From: Spirochaetota bacterium
GTDB taxonomy: Bacteria; Spirochaetota; UBA4802; JAFGJZ01
DNA length: 25,227 nucleotides
Assembly: GCA_022704645.1 (NCBI GenBank)
Contig: JAKJGA010000009.1
Location: 1-25,227 of the forward strand
Reading direction: 5' to 3'
Shown: positions 7,874 to 15,574 of the stretch, piece by piece
Numbering within the stretch: position 1 is the first letter of the stretch
Layout: the number at the start of each line of letters is the position of its first letter
Made by a program: the position numbers and the translations under genes
Notes under the pieces: model-generated
The model's input: only the letters and a program-made list of their open reading frames with translations
Database searches by the model: none
What the model was told of the DNA's origin: nothing

Positions 7874-8494
7874 TCAAACTCTCGCTATTTTCTTTCCGCT
7901 CATGACTGCTTTTTTAAGCAGTTCTGAAGCATTAGGTTTTGTTCCTGATACATAAGCTACTGTAGAAAAAATATCTTTCAATCCGTTTGCATGAAAAAAA
8001 GAATTTAAATAAGCGCTGAATTTCTCAATTGCCCCGAGGGCAGCTGCACCGACAGGAGATACGGATTTTGCATTAACGGCGAAGATGAATCCTCCGCTTT
8101 GTTTTTTTACGATTTCCGGAATGAAATATTTAACAAGGCAAATAGTTCCGTCAACAGATGAGGATATTTCCTTTTCGACTTCATCAAATGACATGTCGAT
8201 TATATCTTTTCCGTCATGGAGATCGATATTTATCAGAATATAATCCGCCATTTCAAACTGTTTTTTGTAAAGAAGGACAGCGTGAGCGATTTCTTCTTTG
8301 GCAGAAAGATCGCATTTATAGCCGTAATTTCTGATTCTGAGATTTCCAAGCTCTCTTTCAAGCTCAATGAGTTCATTTTTATCGGAATGAAAAATTCCGA
8401 CGTTTGCTCTGTCTTTGGCGACATCAAGAGCAAAATTTCTAGACAGACCGGTAGCTCCGGCAATAAGTACGTTTTTGTTAAAAAAAGTGATCAT
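7874..8494 (-). CDS. Degenerate short-chain dehydrogenase/reductase (SDR) lacking the catalytic Tyr
   Basis: A 206-aa Rossmann-fold protein. The nucleotide-binding turn is AGATGLSRNFAL (residues 12-23), and the CDLSAKEEI segment matches the SDR adenine-binding region. The usual NNAG is replaced by NIDLH. The active-site block reads SVSPVGAAALGAIEKFSAY: a Lys is present but no Tyr stands four residues before it (Gly there, Leu next to it), so the YxxxK motif is broken. The protein is also shorter than typical SDRs (~250 aa). It may bind a dinucleotide without redox catalysis. AGAGGGG precedes the ATG. It lies between a lipoprotein gene (9-base gap) and htrA (3-base gap). Cellular role unknown. 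Confidence 0.75.
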   Translation of the reverse strand: MITFFNKNVLIAGATGLSRNFALDVAKDRANVGIFHSDKNELIELERELGNLRIRNYGYKCDLSAKEEIAHAVLLYKKQFEMADYILINIDLHDGKDIIDMSFDEVEKEISSSVDGTICLVKYFIPEIVKKQSGGFIFAVNAKSVSPVGAAALGAIEKFSAYLNSFFHANGLKDIFSTVAYVSGTKPNASELLKKAVMSGKKIARV

Positions 8495-8503
8495 CTACCC
8501 CTC

Positions 8504-8698
8504 TCAATTTTTAAAATAATCATCTTCGGGAACGTAAGCTTTTTCTCTTTCTGTTTTTATTTCTTTTTCGAGGATTCTGCGGTAATCAAAAGACCCGTCC
8601 GAATTAATATTTTTCAGATCGACCTTGTTAGTTTCTTTTTTTTCCGAACAGGATAAAAAAGAAAGAGAGATGCTGAGAATTAATATCAATTTTAACAT
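8504..8698 (-). CDS. Small lipoprotein, function unknown
   Basis: A 64-aa precursor with a clear lipoprotein signal: hydrophobic residues 3-13 and lipobox LSFLSC with the acylated Cys17. The 47-aa mature part is highly charged (SEKKETNKVDL..., ending YVPEDDYFKN) and probably helical. I place the start at the ATG at 8698, giving a normal-length signal peptide; a GTG nine codons earlier would put polar residues in front of it. A promoter at 8730-8757 makes it the first gene of the 8698-2064 operon. No family recognised. Confidence 0.75.
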   Translation of the reverse strand: MLKLILILSISLSFLSCSEKKETNKVDLKNINSDGSFDYRRILEKEIKTEREKAYVPEDDYFKN

Positions 8699-8729
8699 GA
8701 CTGTCTTTTGGACGCTAAACCCCACGTCA

Positions 8730-8757
8730 ATGATAGTTTAACGCGAATGAGACGCAA
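8730..8757 (-). promoter_or_regulatory. Promoter of the 8698-2064 envelope operon
   Basis: On the minus strand, -35 TTGCGT (8757-8752), a 16-base spacer and -10 TATCAT (8735-8730). Transcription would begin near 8723, about 25 bases before the lipoprotein ATG. I find no comparably good promoter or terminator further along the run, though the 44-base gap at 6505-6548 was examined only by eye. Confidence 0.5.
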
Positions 8758-8849
8758 GCATAAAACTTTTCTCTTTTAAATTTTGGATTTAGATGATTAT
8801 ATATGTTATATTTAGAGAGATGAGTATGATTTTAGAAAATTAATATTGC

Positions 8850-8877
8850 TTGATTTTGCTGAAATCTTTTCTATGAT
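8850..8877 (+). promoter_or_regulatory. Promoter of the SPFH-SHOCT gene
   Basis: -35 TTGATT (8850-8855), 16-base spacer, -10 TATGAT (8872-8877). The predicted transcript starts near 8884, just before the GGAGG at 8891. This supports translation from the ATG at 8900 and rules out the in-frame start upstream at 8846. Confidence 0.6.
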
Positions 8878-8899
8878 AGCCCAATTCTACGGAGGAAAC

Positions 8900-9910
8900 A
8901 TGGGATTATTTGATAAATTCACAGATGTTAAAGGTCAGCTACGTTCCGTCATTCAGTGGGAAGATCCGGATCCGAGTTCAATCTTCTACCGCTGGAGCGG
9001 AAACAATGATGAAATTAAAAATGCTTCAAAACTGATTGTAGGTCCCGGTCAGGGCTGTATTTTTGTTTATCAGGGTAAGGTTGAAGGCGTTTTTGATGAA
9101 GAAGGTCTTTATGAACTCAAAACGGCAAATATTCCTTTCTGGACGAATCTGAAGAAGTTTCTTCAGGCGTTTGAAAGTGAACATAAAGTCGGATTATATT
9201 TCTACAGAAAAACCGTTTTTCTTGATCAGAAATGGGGAACGCCTTCTGTAATTAAGTATAATGACCCTGTTTACAAGTTTCCGGTAGGGCTTCGCGCGAG
9301 AGGAAACTACTCATTTAAAGTAACTGATCCTAAACTCTTTTTTGTAAGTGTTGTAGGCGGAAGCGACGATTTTTATGCTGATGATATCAGACCTGTTATT
9401 TCAGCGCGTCTTTCTCAGCCGATTGTAGACTATTTTGCTGAAAGCGGTCTCAGTTATGGTGAGATTGATAAAAAACGTGAAGAAATTTCTGCCGGCGTCA
9501 AAGAAAACTTAAAGAAAGAATTCTCGGTTCTCGGTTTCGAACTTGCTGATTTCAGAATTGAAGGGACAGATTTTGATGAAGATACAATGCGCAGAATCGG
9601 ACGCATTGCTGACATGCAGGCGGAAGCTCAGGCGGCAAATGCCGCGGGCGTAAGTTTCGCACAGCTTCAGCAGCTTGATGCTATGAAAACCGCAGCCGGA
9701 AACGACGGTGCTCCGGGAATGATGATGGGAATGGGCGTCGGAATGGGTTTCGGACAAAATATGGCCGGAGTTGCGGCCGGGGCAGGTCAGGCTGCATCAC
9801 AGGATGATCCGATGCTGAAACTGAAAAAGCTCAAAGATATGCTTGATGCCGGTCTCATTTCTCCTCAGGATTTTGAAGAAAAGAAAAAGGCGATTTTGAG
9901 CACAATGTGA
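8900..9910 (+). CDS. SPFH-domain protein with C-terminal SHOCT motif (YdjI/virion-core-like)
   Basis: A 336-aa protein starting MGLFDKFTDVKGQ after an excellent GGAGGAAAC. Residues ~25-250 match the SPFH/band-7 group related to Bacillus YdjI: IQWEDPDPSSIFYRW, LIVGPGQGCIFVYQGKV, and the long helix ending DTMRRIGRIADMQAEAQAA. A Gly/Met-rich flexible stretch (~275-305, GMMMGMGVGMGFG) follows. Residues ~308-336 form a SHOCT motif (LKKLKDMLDAGLISPQDFEEKKKAIL), often an oligomerisation or targeting element. There is no membrane segment, so membrane association, if any, is peripheral. It is monocistronic between its own promoter and terminator. Biochemical role in this family is poorly defined. Confidence 0.88.
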   Translation: MGLFDKFTDVKGQLRSVIQWEDPDPSSIFYRWSGNNDEIKNASKLIVGPGQGCIFVYQGKVEGVFDEEGLYELKTANIPFWTNLKKFLQAFESEHKVGLYFYRKTVFLDQKWGTPSVIKYNDPVYKFPVGLRARGNYSFKVTDPKLFFVSVVGGSDDFYADDIRPVISARLSQPIVDYFAESGLSYGEIDKKREEISAGVKENLKKEFSVLGFELADFRIEGTDFDEDTMRRIGRIADMQAEAQAANAAGVSFAQLQQLDAMKTAAGNDGAPGMMMGMGVGMGFGQNMAGVAAGAGQAASQDDPMLKLKKLKDMLDAGLISPQDFEEKKKAILSTM

Positions 9911-9917
9911 TTTTACA

Positions 9918-9946
9918 GGAAACCGCTTAGGCGGTTTCCATTTTTT
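9918..9946 (+). terminator. Rho-independent terminator of the SPFH gene
   Basis: A perfect 9-bp stem, GGAAACCGC/GCGGTTTCC, closes a TTAG loop and is followed by an A and six T residues. It lies seven bases after the stop codon. Confidence 0.93.
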
Positions 9947-9994
9947 AAGCCAAATATTTATTGCCAGCCGAAACGTGTACTTTCTTTTGACTTT

Positions 9995-10723
9995 ATGGAA
10001 TATTCAGAAAAAAAACTCATCAGGGATATCCGCAAACAGGCGGGAAAAACTATCTTCAAATATCAAATGATTGATCCAAACGATCATGTCCTTGCAGGGC
10101 TTTCAGGCGGAAAAGATTCTCTCGCGATGATAGATATTCTTGCCGAAAAAATGCGGAGAATCCCCGTAAAATTTAAAACAACTGCCGCATACATCGAACT
10201 TGCCGGAATACCAAACAAAATAGATCCTTTGCGTTTAAAGGAATTCTGTGATGAACGTTCTATCGGATTTATTCACCGTATGGCGGAAATTGATCTGACG
10301 CGTGATGAAGCAAAGGACAGATGCTATGTCTGCGCTCTTCACAGAAGAAATTCGCTTTTCAAACTTGCGCGCGAATTGAACTGCGCAAAATTGGCCTTAG
10401 GGCACAATCTGGATGATATGATTTCAACACTTTTAATGAATATGAGTTTTCACGGAAATATATCAACCATGCCGGCGAATGTTTCTCTTTTCGGAGGCGA
10501 ACTTCGCATAATAAGACCGCTTGCCGAAATTGAAGAAGAAGACATAGCAAAATATGCCGAACTTCTTGACCTAGGAGTTCAGATAAGTCCTTGTCCGTTC
10601 AACGAAGGCGAGAACCGGCATTTTATAAAAAAGCTGATAAATGAACTGGCAGAGAAAAATCCGCATGCGAAGACTAATATTTACAGATCAATGGGAAGAA
10701 TTAAAACGGATTATTTGTCGTAA
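9995..10723 (+). CDS. TtcA-family tRNA 2-thiocytidine biosynthesis protein
   Basis: A 242-aa PP-loop ATPase. TtcA activates C32 of tRNA by adenylation and thiolates it through a [4Fe-4S] cluster. Visible here are the PP-loop SGGKDS (37-42), the CxxC pair Cys110 and Cys113 (RCYVCALHRR), a third Cys200 in SPCPF that would complete the cluster, and LALGHNLDDMISTLLMN typical of the TtcA/TtuA group. The C-terminus is conserved and full length. It has no obvious Shine-Dalgarno before the ATG at 9995. It is transcribed alone or together with lepB ~100 bases downstream. The TtcA subgroup is more likely than TtuA because zinc-finger cysteines are absent. Confidence 0.85.
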   Translation: MEYSEKKLIRDIRKQAGKTIFKYQMIDPNDHVLAGLSGGKDSLAMIDILAEKMRRIPVKFKTTAAYIELAGIPNKIDPLRLKEFCDERSIGFIHRMAEIDLTRDEAKDRCYVCALHRRNSLFKLARELNCAKLALGHNLDDMISTLLMNMSFHGNISTMPANVSLFGGELRIIRPLAEIEEEDIAKYAELLDLGVQISPCPFNEGENRHFIKKLINELAEKNPHAKTNIYRSMGRIKTDYLS

Positions 10724-10770
10724 TTCAGATTCCTGGGATAAATCAGCTGAATATAGTCAGAATATTATTC

Positions 10771-10801
10771 TTGACTCATGAGATTAAAGGACCATTAGTA
10801 T
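10771..10801 (+). promoter_or_regulatory. Candidate promoter of the lepB operon
   Basis: -35 TTGACT (10771-10776) and -10 TAGTAT (10796-10801) with a 19-base spacer, slightly long. The start of transcription would fall near 10808, just ahead of the CGGAGA ribosome-binding site of the gene at 10822. Confidence 0.4.
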
Positions 10802-10821
10802 TGCTTCGTAGCGGAGATAAT

Positions 10822-11781
10822 ATGTTTAATAAGATAAAAAAAGTTTTTAAAAGAATTAGATCAAAAAAGAAGGGAAAAACCGTAAAATTCGGTCCTGTGT
10901 GCAGGTTTCTGATACAGAAAGGTGTTCCGCAGAAGGAAGTGTCATTTCTGAAAACATTAACAGAGTATGCTTTTTTGATTCTTCTTTTTCTTGCACTGCG
11001 GTCTTCGGTTTTCGGAAATTACAGAATTCCGACCGGATCGATGGAAACTACATTGAGAGTCGGAGATCATCTTTTTGCGAACAAGCTCGCATATAGTCTC
11101 AAAATTCCGTTTTCGACATCTCATTTGATTAGATGGCAGAAACCGCAGAGAGGAGAAATCATCTCTTTTAAATATCCCGGAAAAAACGTAATCGGGGCTG
11201 ATAAAAAAGACGAAGGATTTATTCCATTTATGAAATGGATATATAATGTTCCTGAATATACCAAAAGAATAGTCGGTGTTCCGGGTGATAAAATATCCAT
11301 GAAGAATAACAGACTTACAATAAACGGAAAACTTCTACCGCTTAAGTTTATCAAGAGAGAAGAAAATTTTGTTTATTATGAAGAAGATCTTCTTGGAATA
11401 AAACATCTGATAAGATTTGAAGATTATAGAGATCCGTTAAATCCGGAAAACGAATTTGCTCAATTGGAAGAAGCTAAAAACAAGAAAGATGATGATATGG
11501 GATATGAACTCATGACACGGGATGCTTTCAGAGAAATTACCATTCCGGAAGGATTTTATTTCGCAATGGGGGATAACCGCGACAATAGTTCGGACAGCCG
11601 TGAATGGGGTTTTCTTCCTATGGAAAACATAGACGGACGTCTCGGCTTCAGATGGATTCATATCGAAATGAACGATTTTATTACTGTTCCATTGATTGGA
11701 ACGCAGTTTCCGTGGTTCAGTGAAGTTTCATTTGAAGGCTTTGGTCTTGTCGGAAACGAAGGAAGCAAAGATATTAAATGA
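10822..11781 (+). CDS. lepB: Signal peptidase I
   Basis: A 319-aa type I leader peptidase that removes signal peptides on the outer face of the inner membrane. After a basic cytoplasmic segment (1-40) comes a membrane helix (~46-62), then box B IPTGSMETTLRVGDH with nucleophile Ser73, box D YTKRIVGVPGD with general base Lys148, and box E MGDNRDNSSDSREWGF. It is longer than minimal forms because of an inserted region between boxes D and E (~165-240). Start chosen at the ATG at 10822 with CGGAGA upstream. Its stop overlaps the next start (ATGA). Confidence 0.96.
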   Translation: MFNKIKKVFKRIRSKKKGKTVKFGPVCRFLIQKGVPQKEVSFLKTLTEYAFLILLFLALRSSVFGNYRIPTGSMETTLRVGDHLFANKLAYSLKIPFSTSHLIRWQKPQRGEIISFKYPGKNVIGADKKDEGFIPFMKWIYNVPEYTKRIVGVPGDKISMKNNRLTINGKLLPLKFIKREENFVYYEEDLLGIKHLIRFEDYRDPLNPENEFAQLEEAKNKKDDDMGYELMTRDAFREITIPEGFYFAMGDNRDNSSDSREWGFLPMENIDGRLGFRWIHIEMNDFITVPLIGTQFPWFSEVSFEGFGLVGNEGSKDIK

Positions 11782-12293
11782 TTTATAAGTTTGAAGAAAA
11801 ACTTCCTGAGATAGAAGAGGGAGTTTTTCTTGCTGATGGAAGCCGCGTGATAGGAAATGTCGCCATTGGAAAAGATTCGTCTGTGTGGCATAATTCCGTT
11901 ATACGCGGCGACATCAACAGAATAGAAATAGGCAGCGGAAGCAACATTCAGGAACTTACGACTATTCATGTGAACACCAGAAATGAAGGTACATTTATCG
12001 GAAGCAATACGACTGTCGGTCATAATGTAATCATTCACGGATGTGTCATCGGAAATAATTGCCTGATAGGAATGGGATCAATAATACTTGATTGTTCTGA
12101 AATTTCAGACCATTCGCTGGTTGCAGCAGGTTCAATAGTTACGCCGGATAAAAAATTTCCGCCGCGTTCCTTTATAATAGGTTCTCCCGCGCGGGTAATC
12201 AGAAGTCTGACTGATGAGGAAGTATTCTCAATAACCGATTCTGCCCGAAAATATGTTGATTTAAAAAATAAATACCTTAACAATTCTTTATAA
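11778..12293 (+). CDS. Gamma-carbonic-anhydrase-like left-handed beta-helix protein
   Basis: A 171-aa protein built of hexapeptide repeats (VIGNVAIGKDSSVWHNSVIRGD, then IGSNTTVGHNVIIHGCVIGNNCLIGMGS), the YrdA/PaaY/gamma-CA family. The three expected metal-ligand His are present: His64 (TTIHV), His82 and His87 (VGHNVIIHG), so it can probably bind Zn or Fe at trimer interfaces. Many such homologues have weak or no carbonic anhydrase activity, so function is open. It overlaps lepB by 4 bases, so translation is coupled. Confidence 0.9.
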   Translation: MIYKFEEKLPEIEEGVFLADGSRVIGNVAIGKDSSVWHNSVIRGDINRIEIGSGSNIQELTTIHVNTRNEGTFIGSNTTVGHNVIIHGCVIGNNCLIGMGSIILDCSEISDHSLVAAGSIVTPDKKFPPRSFIIGSPARVIRSLTDEEVFSITDSARKYVDLKNKYLNNSL

Positions 12294-12333
12294 TAAGGCG
12301 CAAATTCTGCCGAAAATACGGTATCCGGATAAC

Positions 12334-13443
12334 ATGAAAAAAACAGCAGTATTAATATTATTACTTTTCCCGTTTGTGATTTTGCCAAGTGTAAAATCTG
12401 TTTCAAATAAAATAAAGGAAGAAGTTATTCCTTTCCGCGAGGTATGGGGATATCTTATGCGCGGCGAAGAGAAGATGCTTAAAGGCGGAGAGCCTTTTTC
12501 CGACATAGGTTATTTCAGCCTTTGGGTGAAAGCAGACGGAACTCTTTCTGAAAAAACACCTCGTCCGAGAATAGATCTTAGAAAGGGATTTCCCCGCGTG
12601 CATATAGTAATTTCCGAACTTACCGGAAGCTCTCTAACTAAAGACATTCTTGAAAAAGATTCTGAAAAAAGGGCAAATCTTCTTAACTCGATTATATCTG
12701 CATCGGAAGATTTTGACGGAGTTCAGATCGATTTTGAACATGTATCTTCAGCGCAGAAAGATGATTTCATTTCATTTCTTTCTGATTTGAAAAAAATGCT
12801 TTCGAAAGAAAAAATACTGAGTGTTGCCCTGCCGGCAAAGAGAAGCTCTTCGCCTGATGATGCTTATGATTATTCATTAATATCAAACATTGCCGATAGA
12901 ATCATAATCATGGCGTATGATGAACACTGGAGCAGAAGCAAGCCCGGACCTGTAGCATCATACGAATGGTGCGCAAAAGTCGCGGAATATTCTGCGTCGA
13001 TTATACCTAAAGAAAAACTGATTATGGGACTTCCTCTTTACGGGCGTGAATGGTCGAAGAGAGCGAGCCGCTCGGTACGTTATAAAGAGACACGCGCATT
13101 AGCATCAAAAAAGCGGACAAAGGTTTACAACAGCCGTAATCCGTTTCTCGTCTACAAAATCGGAAAATCGCGTAAAGTTATTTATTTTGACAATGAATTC
13201 TCTTTATCGGAAAAACTTAAGCTATACAGAAGAAAAGAAATCCGCAATGTGTCATTCTGGAGAATAGGTCAGGGTCCGCATGAGATATGGGGAAGATTGA
13301 ATTCAGATGGTCTCATAGACGCGGAAACAGTTTCCCGCGCAATGAAAACGGCATCTTTTTTCAGAAGAAGCGTTTTTTCCGAAAAGAAAAAGATTTCTGA
13401 TGTCAGTTCGGCTCTTTCCGGAAAAAATTCCGAGAGAAAATAA
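12334..13443 (+). CDS. Secreted glycoside hydrolase family 18-like protein
   Basis: A 369-aa protein with an N-terminal signal sequence (~1-22) and a GH18-type TIM barrel (~35-350). The catalytic strand-4 motif reads FDGVQIDFEHVS: Asp128, Asp133 and acid Glu135 are kept, while the middle Asp of the DGxDxDxE form is Gln131. The loop MAYDEHWS (strand 6) and GLPLYGREW are typical of the YaaH/SleL-like branch, which includes peptidoglycan N-acetylglucosaminidases. Substrate could be peptidoglycan or chitin. It lies 40 bases after the gamma-CA gene without a terminator and is probably the third gene of the lepB operon. Confidence 0.85.
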   Translation: MKKTAVLILLLFPFVILPSVKSVSNKIKEEVIPFREVWGYLMRGEEKMLKGGEPFSDIGYFSLWVKADGTLSEKTPRPRIDLRKGFPRVHIVISELTGSSLTKDILEKDSEKRANLLNSIISASEDFDGVQIDFEHVSSAQKDDFISFLSDLKKMLSKEKILSVALPAKRSSSPDDAYDYSLISNIADRIIIMAYDEHWSRSKPGPVASYEWCAKVAEYSASIIPKEKLIMGLPLYGREWSKRASRSVRYKETRALASKKRTKVYNSRNPFLVYKIGKSRKVIYFDNEFSLSEKLKLYRRKEIRNVSFWRIGQGPHEIWGRLNSDGLIDAETVSRAMKTASFFRRSVFSEKKKISDVSSALSGKNSERK

Positions 13444-13746
13444 TTATATTTCGTAATCGGTTACGATTCTGTCAGTTCTCGCTTCGAGAATAAAAGGCAT
13501 AACAGCCTTGTGCTCGGGGTGAGCCTGATAGTTATCCAGCGCCTGCTTTGATTCAAATTCCGAATAAAGGCAGATGTCATAACTGCTCTCAGTGTTTGAA
13601 AAATCAAAACCGACTTCAATTTTGATGAGTCCTTCAATTCGGCCGGCAAGTGCTTCGAGTTTTTCTTTTATCAGCTTCTTATTTTCTTCTTTGCTGTTGC
13701 CGCACGAATTTTCTTTTAAGCGCCACATTACTATGTGTTTTACCAT
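13444..13746 (-). CDS. Dabb (stress-responsive alpha/beta-barrel) domain protein
   Basis: A 100-aa protein with the Dabb hallmark MVKHIVMWRLKEN at the N-terminus, central helices, and the ending YQAHPEHKAVMPFILEARTDRIVTDYE. Dabb proteins form ferredoxin-like dimers; most bacterial ones have no known reaction. AGGACAACAAA precedes the ATG. Its stop codon directly abuts the stop of the convergent GH18 gene. It follows the DUF1566 lipoprotein gene stop by only 9 bases and is probably the second gene of that transcript. Confidence 0.9.
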   Translation of the reverse strand: MVKHIVMWRLKENSCGNSKEENKKLIKEKLEALAGRIEGLIKIEVGFDFSNTESSYDICLYSEFESKQALDNYQAHPEHKAVMPFILEARTDRIVTDYEI

Positions 13747-13755
13747 TTTGTTGTC

Positions 13756-15483
13756 CTAATAATTTATTATTTTTGCCTGACGAACGGGGAGAACGTAGTA
13801 GCTAAGAGAATCTTTATATCCATATGAAATAAACTGAGCATTAAAATTAAGAGCATATGCCTCTACTTCACTGAAGGATGTTGAAGTCCATAGCGGTGTA
13901 CTATTGAGGTTAATATACGAATTGAGCCAATCAAGACTATCAGAAGAGTAATTAGTTAAAGTTTCAATTTCATTCACGTTCGGAATAAACCAGTCTGAAA
14001 AACCATATTGATTTTTTGTATCTACTGTAGTTAAAGATGAATTCCATAAATTTTCAGATTCTGCAGGTACAAAAAAGGAAGAAGGATACCACATGAGAGA
14101 GGTCATATTATCAACTATGGGACTGTTTTCATTTTCATTATATTTATAAAAACGAGTAGTCGGCCATACGACACCTCTATGTAAATTTCCGTCATCACCA
14201 AGTATATAAGGATCAGTTTGTTTTTGTCCTGTTGCCGGTAAAACTTGAGAATTTCCTCCGACTATAAATAAATATTTTTCAACTGTTATATCATCTATTA
14301 TATTAGACCGGTTGTTTTTTGTTTCAAAAGAGAAAGCTTTATTAGTCTCTCCCGTAAAAATTGTAGATGACCAATATTCATAGTTTATATTGAAGTTATC
14401 TAAAACACCGTTAAGATAATTGTTGCCGTTTTTACAATAATTTGCAAGACTTCTAATCTCGCGAATATTTGGAAGGCGCCATTCATATAAAGAACTTCCT
14501 AATTGAGGGATTCCAAAAACTTTTGACACAGCATCTTCATAACTATATGGATCTCTCAAAATTATAGAATTGTCAGTAGTTTGATTCAGCCAAACTAATC
14601 CAGTTAAATGATCTTCGATATAGTTTTGTTCTTTTTCAATACCTGCATCTATTAAAATTGTTGATCTTCTGTTAAACCTTGGATTAGGCCAGCTGACGCC
14701 TCTTTGTGTCGCAGCATCTTCAAATTCATTCATACCGTCATATTTTTCTGCGCCGGTTTTAAAGATCGGTATCGCACGGTACATGTTTACAGTATACTTT
14801 TTAGTTGTTGTTTTATCGGCGGCAGTTACTATGATAGTCACCTTATTAGGCCCCACTTCTATCTCCGGAAAAACATGCTCAGTGGCATTTTCTACGGAAA
14901 CTTTTCCGTTACTTTCTAATTCCATCTTCATGGTTGCTATCAGTATTTCGGGATCTGCTATAAGCGAATTGGATTGTTTGTCATTATACGCGGGATTTGC
15001 GGAATCAGAAAAAGGAATCGGGGCGTCGAGATAATCCTTTATGGAATCATTTAGTGCAGGCTGAAGCTTTCCCTTTTTTACTCTGAGAACGGAGAGATTT
15101 GCATTTTTCATTCCGGCTGCGTCAAGAACTGTTACCGAAACAGTATATTGTTCTGTCGTTCCGTCTGTGGCGGTTACTGTATATGTTACTGGATTGGAGA
15201 AATCCTGAGCTGTTTCGGATTCGGGAGAAATTGCGGCACCATTATGAGTTATAACAGGTGCTAGTGACGTAGCAGATGTTCCAAGCGGAAGAACTGATTT
15301 AACTGTAGTGCCGGTTATTCTTGCCTTATATCCGTTTATGGTAAAAGAAGTAATCTGTTTGTCAGATGTAATTTTTGAGGATGTTACATTATCCCATAAG
15401 TCATTGCCGAAAGAAGTATCTGAGCATCCGCTGGCTGAAAAAAACAGCATAACGCTGATTGAAATAAAAAGTACGTTTTTCAT
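13756..15483 (-). CDS. Large lipoprotein with Ig/cadherin-like domains and two DUF1566-like repeats
   Basis: A 575-aa precursor. Signal peptide and lipobox SASGC give acylated Cys20. Residues ~40-120 are a DUF5018-type beta-sandwich (ITSFTINGYKARITGTTV ... YTVTATDGTTEQYTVSV). ~125-235 is a cadherin-like beta-sandwich (ANLSVLRVKKG ... TTTKKYTVNMYR). Two tandem DUF1566/Lcl-like units follow, each with RGVxWPxxRF (261-270, 436-445), a DxxTGLVWL/DNMTSLMWY strand, WRLPNIREI/WFIPNVNEI and a WSST/WTST turn. Such proteins are displayed on the cell surface, where binding or adhesion is presumed; no enzyme motif is visible. A promoter at 15490-15517 ends about six bases before the ATG and there is no Shine-Dalgarno, so the message may be leaderless. 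It is divergent from the sensor kinase. Confidence 0.88.
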   Translation of the reverse strand: MKNVLFISISVMLFFSASGCSDTSFGNDLWDNVTSSKITSDKQITSFTINGYKARITGTTVKSVLPLGTSATSLAPVITHNGAAISPESETAQDFSNPVTYTVTATDGTTEQYTVSVTVLDAAGMKNANLSVLRVKKGKLQPALNDSIKDYLDAPIPFSDSANPAYNDKQSNSLIADPEILIATMKMELESNGKVSVENATEHVFPEIEVGPNKVTIIVTAADKTTTKKYTVNMYRAIPIFKTGAEKYDGMNEFEDAATQRGVSWPNPRFNRRSTILIDAGIEKEQNYIEDHLTGLVWLNQTTDNSIILRDPYSYEDAVSKVFGIPQLGSSLYEWRLPNIREIRSLANYCKNGNNYLNGVLDNFNINYEYWSSTIFTGETNKAFSFETKNNRSNIIDDITVEKYLFIVGGNSQVLPATGQKQTDPYILGDDGNLHRGVVWPTTRFYKYNENENSPIVDNMTSLMWYPSSFFVPAESENLWNSSLTTVDTKNQYGFSDWFIPNVNEIETLTNYSSDSLDWLNSYINLNSTPLWTSTSFSEVEAYALNFNAQFISYGYKDSLSYYVLPVRQAKIINY

Positions 15484-15489
15484 GGTTCT

Positions 15490-15517
15490 TTAGTAACAGC
15501 AAAACTTTGAGTGTCAA
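15490..15517 (-). promoter_or_regulatory. Promoter of the DUF1566 lipoprotein
   Basis: -35 TTGACA (15517-15512), 16-base spacer, -10 TACTAA (15495-15490). The predicted start of transcription coincides with the ATG at 15483, implying little or no leader. Confidence 0.5.
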
Positions 15518-15539
15518 GACATAATAGATTTAATTTGGT

Positions 15540-15569
15540 TTGACTATTAATGAAAAATGTAATTAATCT
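15540..15569 (+). promoter_or_regulatory. Promoter of the SBP3-PAS sensor kinase
   Basis: -35 TTGACT (15540-15545), 18-base spacer, -10 TAATCT (15564-15569). The ATG at 15575 lies six bases after the -10 and lacks a Shine-Dalgarno, so this too may be leaderless. Confidence 0.45.
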
Positions 15570-15574
15570 GTAAT

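Noticed and set aside
8846..8899. Upstream in-frame start of the SPFH gene
   Set aside because: A good promoter lies within this stretch and GGAGG precedes the ATG at 8900.
9961..9995. Leaderless start for the ttcA-like gene
   Set aside because: No Shine-Dalgarno is seen, but there is also no acceptable -10 at the right distance, so the case is weaker than at 15483 and 15575.
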